The notes under the pieces are model-generated. The model was not told the origin of the DNA, ran no database searches, and saw nothing but the letters and a program-made list of their open reading frames with translations. A program made the position numbers and the translations under genes. Below are positions 58,874-64,000 of a stretch of 64,000 nt of DNA, in pieces. How positions within the stretch are numbered: position 1 is the stretch's first letter; every line of letters begins with the position of its first letter. The DNA comes from Corallincola platygyrae. GTDB lineage: Bacteria > Pseudomonadota > Gammaproteobacteria > Enterobacterales > Neiellaceae. The DNA is taken from NCBI RefSeq assembly GCF_039544265.1, contig NZ_BAABLI010000006.1, positions 62,001 to 126,000 on the forward strand, read 5' to 3'.

Positions 58874-60376
58874 ATGCAACAGGTGAAGCAGTTAATCGCA
58901 GGACAGTGGCAACAGGGCATGGGTGAGGTAATGGCGGATGTCATCAATCCCGCCGATCAAAGTATCCTCGCCACCCAAAATGCTGCCAGCGAACAGCAGG
59001 TGGCAGAAGCGCTGGCGTCGGCTCAGCAAGCCGCCAACGAGTGGCGAGAAGTGCCTGCTCCTGAACGTGCCCGGTTAATGTTCAGCTTCCAGCATCTTTT
59101 AAAGCAGCACCATGACGAATTGGCGGAGCTGCTGGCGCAGGACACAGGTAAAACTTTCGCAGATGCGAAAGGGGATGTGTGGCGTGGTATCGAGGTTGTG
59201 GAACAAGCCTGTGGCATCGCTTCCAACCTGATGGGCGAAACCCTGGAAAACGCTGCCCGCGATATCGATTGCTACAGCTATACCCAGCCATTGGGTGTCT
59301 GCCTGGGGATCACACCGTTTAACTTCCCGGCAATGATACCTATGTGGATGTTTCCGCTGGCAACGGCCTGTGGTAACAGCTTTATTCTCAAACCATCAGA
59401 GCAGGACCCGCTAACGCCTAATCGCATTGCCGAACTGTTTATTGAAGCGGGTGCACCCGCCAATCTGCTGCAGGTACTGCACGGTGGCCCATCGCTGGTA
59501 GATCGCTTACTGGAAGCGCCGGAGATCAAAGCTGTCTCGTTTGTCGGCTCGGCCCATGTTGCCGAACATGTTTACCACAAGGGCACGCAACATAATAAGC
59601 GCGTGCAGGCATTCGCTGGCGCGAAGAATCATATGGTGGTGATGCCTGATGCTAACGCCAGTCAGGTGGTGAACGCTTTGGTGGGCTCTTCGGTGGGGGC
59701 AGCGGGTCAGCGGTGTATGGCAATCTCCGTTGCTGTGCTAGTGGGTGACGCCAAAGCCGTGATCCCTCAGCTTCAGGAGGAGATGGCCAAAGTCTCCCCC
59801 GGCCGCTGGAATGACCCAGATGCAGGCTATGGCCCGTTAATCAGTGAAGGTTCAAAAAAGCGAGTCGTTAACCTTATTCAGCAAGGTATAGATGAAGGCG
59901 CCAGCTGCCTGCTTGATGGCAGAGAGTGGCAGCCTGGCGAAAAACTGGCGGGTGCAGAGCAGGGCAATTGGCTTGGCCCAACCCTATTCAGCGATGTTTC
60001 TGAGTCCATGGCGATCTACCAACAGGAGATCTTTGGCCCAGTGTTACTGGTGATGACGGTAGGCAGTCTGGAAGATGCGTTGGCGCTGATAAACCGCAAT
60101 CCATTTGGCAACGGTACCTCTATTTTTACCTCCAGCGGCGCGGCTGCCCGCCAGTTTCAGCATCAGGTCAGTGTTGGCCAGGTCGGTATCAATGTGCCTA
60201 TCCCGGTGCCTTTGCCCTGTTTCTCATTTACTGGCTGGAAAGGCTCGTTTTTCGGTGACCTGCATGCCTATGGAAAACAGGCGGTGCGTTTCTATACCGA
60301 AACAAAAACTATCACCAGTCGCTGGTTTGAAGGTGATGTGGCCGGGGCACCGAATATGACCATTCACTTGAAGTAG
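58874..60376 (+). CDS. mmsA: Methylmalonate-semialdehyde dehydrogenase (CoA-acylating)
   Basis: This 500-residue aldehyde dehydrogenase converts methylmalonate semialdehyde to propionyl-CoA in valine breakdown, using NAD+ and CoA. GITPFNFPAMIPMWMFPLA, SFVGSAHVAEHVY, FAGAKNHMVVMPDA and the catalytic cysteine in GQRCMAIS are diagnostic for MmsA as opposed to other aldehyde dehydrogenases. A GTG four codons upstream is possible; ATG 58874 has GGAG six bases upstream. Confidence 0.95.
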   Translation: MQQVKQLIAGQWQQGMGEVMADVINPADQSILATQNAASEQQVAEALASAQQAANEWREVPAPERARLMFSFQHLLKQHHDELAELLAQDTGKTFADAKGDVWRGIEVVEQACGIASNLMGETLENAARDIDCYSYTQPLGVCLGITPFNFPAMIPMWMFPLATACGNSFILKPSEQDPLTPNRIAELFIEAGAPANLLQVLHGGPSLVDRLLEAPEIKAVSFVGSAHVAEHVYHKGTQHNKRVQAFAGAKNHMVVMPDANASQVVNALVGSSVGAAGQRCMAISVAVLVGDAKAVIPQLQEEMAKVSPGRWNDPDAGYGPLISEGSKKRVVNLIQQGIDEGASCLLDGREWQPGEKLAGAEQGNWLGPTLFSDVSESMAIYQQEIFGPVLLVMTVGSLEDALALINRNPFGNGTSIFTSSGAAARQFQHQVSVGQVGINVPIPVPLPCFSFTGWKGSFFGDLHAYGKQAVRFYTETKTITSRWFEGDVAGAPNMTIHLK

Positions 60377-60432
60377 AGGCGGGTATACAGGCCGTATAAC
60401 CACAGTGAATTTGCAAACAGGAGATAGCTGTT

Positions 60433-61590
60433 TTGGATTTTGAACTAAGTGAAGAGCAGCGCGCCTTTGTTGATGCCGCTGCACAGTTCTCAAAAGAGAT
60501 GCTTGCCCCCCATGCTGCCGATTGGGATCGCAACCATACCTTTCCTGTTGAGGTAATCAGAGCGGCTGGAGAGATGGGCTTCTGTGGCCTCTATTGCAAA
60601 CCCGAACATGGCGGATTGGGATTGCCTCGTCTTGATGCCAGCCTGATCTTCGAACAACTAGCCAAAGGCTGCACCAGTACCACTGCCTATCTCACCATTC
60701 ACAATATGGCCAGTTGGATGGTCAGCAACTGGGGCACCGATACCGCCTGTGATGAATGGGCTGCACAATTGACCTCCGGCCAAAAGTTGGCGTCCTACTG
60801 TTTGACTGAACCCAATGCGGGCAGTGATGCCGCAGCGTTAAAAACCCGCGCCGAAAAGGACGGCGACCATTACCTGATATCCGGTTCAAAAGTGTTTATC
60901 TCTGGCGCCGGTGACACTGACCTGTTGGTAGTGATGGCCAGAACCGGAGAAGAGGGTCCAAAAGGGATCTCTGCCTTTATGGTGCCAGCCGATGCTGACG
61001 GGATCAGTTATGGTCGTCGCGAGCCCAAAATGGGCTGGAACAGCCAGGCTACCCGCAGTGTGACTTTCGATAAAGTGAAAGTACCCGCCCACTACCTGCT
61101 GGCGAACGAGGGAGAGGGTTTTACCCTCGCCATGAAGGGACTGGATGGCGGCAGGATCAATATCGCTACCTGTTCACTGGGTACCGCCCAACAGGCCATT
61201 GAAGATGCCACGCAGTATCTGACTGAGCGTAAGCAGTTTGGCAAACCCCTGGCTCAATTTCAGGCATTGCAGTTTAGTTTGGCAGACATGACCACCGAGT
61301 TGGTCGCTGCCCGTCAGCTGGTGCGGTTGGCTGCATCTAAACTCGATAGTAAAGACAGCGATGCCACCACCTATGCGGCGATGGCGAAACGTTTTGCGAC
61401 CGATGTTGGCTTTAAAGTGGTGGACGATGCTTTGCAGCTGTTCGGAGGCTACGGCTACATCAATGAGTATCCGCTGGAGCGCTACCTGCGAGACCTGCGT
61501 GTTCACCGAATATTGGAAGGCACCAATGAAATTATGCGCCTGATCATCAGTCGAAGAGCGCTGGCTGACGGTATGGCACCGCTGCTCTAG
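60433..61590 (+). CDS. Acyl-CoA dehydrogenase, probably isobutyryl-CoA dehydrogenase
   Basis: This 385-residue acyl-CoA dehydrogenase has the family motifs YCLTEPNAGSDAA, ISGSKVFISGAGDTD and the C-terminal RILEGTNEIMRL. The glutamate in that last motif is the likely base, the usual position in this group but not in IVD. The order mmsA-dehydrogenase-hydratase-hibch-mmsB makes isobutyryl-CoA (valine) the probable substrate. The start is TTG 60433, supported by AGGAG nine bases upstream. Confidence 0.9.
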   Translation: MDFELSEEQRAFVDAAAQFSKEMLAPHAADWDRNHTFPVEVIRAAGEMGFCGLYCKPEHGGLGLPRLDASLIFEQLAKGCTSTTAYLTIHNMASWMVSNWGTDTACDEWAAQLTSGQKLASYCLTEPNAGSDAAALKTRAEKDGDHYLISGSKVFISGAGDTDLLVVMARTGEEGPKGISAFMVPADADGISYGRREPKMGWNSQATRSVTFDKVKVPAHYLLANEGEGFTLAMKGLDGGRINIATCSLGTAQQAIEDATQYLTERKQFGKPLAQFQALQFSLADMTTELVAARQLVRLAASKLDSKDSDATTYAAMAKRFATDVGFKVVDDALQLFGGYGYINEYPLERYLRDLRVHRILEGTNEIMRLIISRRALADGMAPLL

Positions 61591-61636
61591 TTTGTGCTTA
61601 TGCCTGCCATCAAATGAAGTTTGACGAGGTAAACAG

Positions 61637-62431
61637 ATGAGTGAATCGATGACTGAGTATCCAGGATTAGATGTTGTTCGCGACGGGCATACCGTCGTTA
61701 TCACCATGAACAATCCGCCCGCCAATACCTGGACGGTAGAAAGTCTGAATGGATTAAGCGAACTGTTGGTCGAGCTGACCCGTGACAGAGAGATTTATAC
61801 GTTGGTGCTGACTGGCGCGGGCGAGAAATTCTTCTGTGCTGGTGCGGAGCTCAGCTTGTTCGCAGAGGGCGACGCCAAAGGCGCCTCTGTGATGGCAGAT
61901 AGTTTTGGTCGCGCCTTTGAAGCCTTGTCTGAATTTCGCGGACTAACCATTGCGGCAATCAATGGTTACGCCATGGGTGGTGGTTTAGAAGTCGCGTTGG
62001 CGTGTGACTTACGTATTGCAGAACAAAGCGCGCAGATGGCATTGCCGGAAGCGACCGTTGGACTGCTTCCCTGTGCTGGCGGTACCCAGAATCTTCCCCA
62101 TCTGGTGGGTGAAGGCTGGGCGAAACGCATGATACTGCTGGGCGAACGGGTAGATGCTGACACTGCCGAGAAAATAGGTTTAGTTGAGAGTGTGGTAGAA
62201 AATGGTACTGCGCTGACTGCTGCAAAGGCCTGGGCACAAAAAGCAACTAAACAGAGCCCGCTGTCGATAGAAGCCTGCAAACGTTTAATCCAAACATCAC
62301 GAAAATCACCGCTCTGGCATGGTTTGTCCAAGGAGCGTGAGCTTTTTGTTGGCTTGTTCGGCACCGAAGATCAAAAAGAGGGCGTTCAGGCATTTTTGGA
62401 CAAGCGTTCTCCAAGTTGGAAAAACCGATGA
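61637..62431 (+). CDS. Enoyl-CoA hydratase
   Basis: This 264-residue crotonase-family enzyme has oxyanion-hole segments FFCAGAELSLF and GYAMGGGLEVALACD, and the catalytic-loop MALPEATVGLLPCAGGTQNL. In this operon it is expected to hydrate methacrylyl-CoA to 3-hydroxyisobutyryl-CoA in valine breakdown, and may also act on tiglyl-CoA from isoleucine. It lies between the dehydrogenase and the CoA hydrolase with short gaps. Confidence 0.92.
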   Translation: MSESMTEYPGLDVVRDGHTVVITMNNPPANTWTVESLNGLSELLVELTRDREIYTLVLTGAGEKFFCAGAELSLFAEGDAKGASVMADSFGRAFEALSEFRGLTIAAINGYAMGGGLEVALACDLRIAEQSAQMALPEATVGLLPCAGGTQNLPHLVGEGWAKRMILLGERVDADTAEKIGLVESVVENGTALTAAKAWAQKATKQSPLSIEACKRLIQTSRKSPLWHGLSKERELFVGLFGTEDQKEGVQAFLDKRSPSWKNR

Positions 62432-62456
62432 TAAACATTGAGCCAAGGAAGTCGTT

Positions 62457-63641
62457 ATGAGCAGTCCGGTAGAGCAAGCGATAGATCCCCTGTCAGAGGT
62501 AAACTGGCAACTATTGGCTGATGATTTGAAATCAGCCCTTATGCCGTTAGCCAACGGCAAACAACTGGGTGTACTGCGCCTGCACGCCCCCAGCAAACTC
62601 AATGCGCTTAGTCTGACCATGGTCAAAGGGATCGGAGAGCAACTGACTGCATGGGCTGACGATGATTCCGTGGTTGCCGTTTGGCTCGATGGCGAAGGTG
62701 AAAAAGCGTTTTGTGCGGGCGGTGATATCGTCGACATGTACCACGCCATGAAAGCCAGACCCAATCAGATCCAGAACGAAGTGCGTGACTTCTTCACCCT
62801 GGAGTACACCACAGATCACCAGATCCATACCTACAGCAAACCCATTGTCGTGTGGGGCGATGGCATTGTTATGGGCGGTGGCATTGGTCTGTTAGCTGGT
62901 GCGTCTCATCGTCTGGTAACCGAGCGTTCCCGGCTGGCGATGCCTGAGATCAGTATCGGCCTCTATCCCGATGTGGCTGGTACCTGGTTTCTGCCAAAAA
63001 TGCCCAATAAAGCAGGATTGTTTCTCGGCCTGACAGGTGCGCAGATTAACGGTAGTGATGCGGTCTATTTAGGCATGGCAGATCATCGTATTGGCTCAGA
63101 GAATATGCACGCCTTGATGCACTGCTTAAGTGAGCTGCCATGGCAAGGTGATGCCAGCGATTTTGGCATGTTGTCAGCGTCCCTCGACAAACTCACATTG
63201 CCGTCGCAAGCGCCAGATCTGTCTCTGCCAATGGGGTATCTGGCCCATCAACAACAGGTCAGCCAACTGTGCCAGGGAGATAGTCTTGCCGATGTGGTAG
63301 AAGACATTCTTAAAACCCCTTGCGATGAAGATGAGGTGTGGCTGTCTCGCGCCAAAGCCAACTTAAAAGCGGGTAGTCCTGTCACCGCACATATTGTCTG
63401 GCAGGTGATGCAACAACCTCCGCACTCATTGGCAGATGCTTTTCGCCAGGAACTGGGCCTGTCGTGTCGCTGCGCCGAAAGTGGCGAGTTCGCCGAGGGT
63501 GTAAGGGCACTGCTGGTTGATAAAGACCGGGATCCGAAATGGCTCTACCCAGACATCAATGCGGTGCCACCCTCCGTGATTGAGCACTATTTTGATTCGC
63601 CATGGGCAGAGCAGCAGCACCCGCTGCGGGATCTGGCCTAA
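62457..63641 (+). CDS. 3-Hydroxyisobutyryl-CoA hydrolase
   Basis: This 394-residue crotonase-fold hydrolase is longer than ordinary hydratases, as HIBCH proteins are. FCAGGDIVDMYHAMK, WGDGIVMGGGIGLLAGASHR and MPEISIGLYPDVAGTWFLP are diagnostic. It releases free 3-hydroxyisobutyrate, the substrate of the following MmsB, and removes toxic methacrylyl-CoA. The ATG is 26 bases downstream of the hydratase gene. Confidence 0.93.
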   Translation: MSSPVEQAIDPLSEVNWQLLADDLKSALMPLANGKQLGVLRLHAPSKLNALSLTMVKGIGEQLTAWADDDSVVAVWLDGEGEKAFCAGGDIVDMYHAMKARPNQIQNEVRDFFTLEYTTDHQIHTYSKPIVVWGDGIVMGGGIGLLAGASHRLVTERSRLAMPEISIGLYPDVAGTWFLPKMPNKAGLFLGLTGAQINGSDAVYLGMADHRIGSENMHALMHCLSELPWQGDASDFGMLSASLDKLTLPSQAPDLSLPMGYLAHQQQVSQLCQGDSLADVVEDILKTPCDEDEVWLSRAKANLKAGSPVTAHIVWQVMQQPPHSLADAFRQELGLSCRCAESGEFAEGVRALLVDKDRDPKWLYPDINAVPPSVIEHYFDSPWAEQQHPLRDLA

Positions 63642-63713
63642 TAAAGATATGCACTGTTTTTCAGGTGCTCAAACATCTGATGACAGTTATTCAAACATCG
63701 TCAGGAGTGAACT

Positions 63714-64000
63714 ATGTCAGCAATAGGATTTATCGGTCTCGGCAATATGGGGCTGCCGATGGCAAAAAACCTACTGGCAGCAGGCCACCAGGTCACCGTT
63801 TTCGATCTTAATGCAGCTGCGATGGCCGAAGCCGAGCAGGCTGGGGCCAGGGTAGCCGAATCAGCGCAGGCGCTGGTGAAAGGGGAAGCGCTGGTGATCA
63901 CCATGCTTCCTGGCGACCCCCAGGTGCTCAACTTGTATCTGTCAGGCGATCAGGGATTGCTGGCTCATGCTGATAAAAACACCCTGTTTGTGGATTGCTC
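63714..64000 (+). CDS. mmsB: 3-Hydroxyisobutyrate dehydrogenase, N-terminal part
   Basis: This gene runs off the window; 95 residues are visible. The NAD-binding Rossmann start IGFIGLGNMGLPMAKNL and VITMLPGDPQV are typical of MmsB, which oxidises 3-hydroxyisobutyrate to methylmalonate semialdehyde, the substrate of MmsA. AGGAG lies six bases before the ATG. The position after hibch completes the valine pathway. Confidence 0.92.
   Translation, partial: MSAIGFIGLGNMGLPMAKNLLAAGHQVTVFDLNAAAMAEAEQAGARVAESAQALVKGEALVITMLPGDPQVLNLYLSGDQGLLAHADKNTLFVDC

Overview
The window reads as chromosome from a marine gammaproteobacterium, most like the Alteromonadales (Shewanella/Ferrimonas-type). The evidence is the family content: YdiJ, RNase II, a YqhC/YqhD-type pair, an SO_0444-type Cu/Zn permease, a two-subunit bacterioferritin, a heme-motif chemoreceptor, and LiuR-controlled branched-chain amino acid catabolism. 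Coding density is high and no rRNA, tRNA or CRISPR array was seen. No genus is claimed, because no 16S or marker comparison could be run.

Layout. 1-13150 is mostly core: the 3' end of glycogen phosphorylase, a membrane diguanylate cyclase, ybjN-rnb, an AstE-type desuccinylase, ydiJ, a PEP-CTERM-like secreted protein, a chemoreceptor with an adjacent NIT-like membrane protein, a GFA protein and ybaK.

13486 to about 18600 is an accessory block that I interpret as an integron gene-cassette array with no integrase in view (CALIN type). Cassette starts of the form G/TTRRRY can be matched to complementary 7-9 base R''-like sequences at the 3' ends of the same cassettes. The first cassette is AT-rich and carries an AAA ATPase plus a DUF4435 protein in the order ariA-ariB, the gene pair of the PARIS anti-phage system. 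Later cassettes carry a lipoprotein, a GIY-YIG-like protein, small membrane and secreted proteins, a decayed gene with an in-frame TAG, and a DUF3592 protein. 18641-22636 continues with small same-strand accessory genes: a murein-endopeptidase-like protein, a DUF6326 protein, lipoproteins and two GFA proteins.

22695-44776 returns to core and semi-core functions: the bacterioferritin pair, a Na/Pi-type transporter, a TSUP exporter, a dCache-GGDEF cyclase, a META lipoprotein, ETF-QO and divergent etfBA, a hotdog protein, an AraC regulator divergent from a YqhD-type alcohol dehydrogenase, DUF4386 proteins, a heme-motif chemoreceptor, a GST, and a MerR regulator with a metal permease behind a classic long-spacer MerR promoter. 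44777-47371 is a large modular lipoprotein with DUF7151-like, collagen-like, Calx-beta and RCC1 regions.

47537-64000 is one metabolic unit. A leftward operon, liuR-ivd-liuB-liuC-liuD-mvaB-aacS, takes isovaleryl-CoA (leucine) to acetoacetate and acetoacetyl-CoA. A divergent rightward operon, thiolase-mmsA-isobutyryl-CoA dehydrogenase-enoyl-CoA hydratase-hibch-mmsB, handles valine and isoleucine breakdown and thiolysis. Near-identical TTTACGT..ACGTAAA boxes lie in the shared intergenic region and also between ETF-QO and etfB. This suggests that LiuR co-regulates the acyl-CoA dehydrogenases and the electron-transfer flavoprotein chain that reoxidises them.
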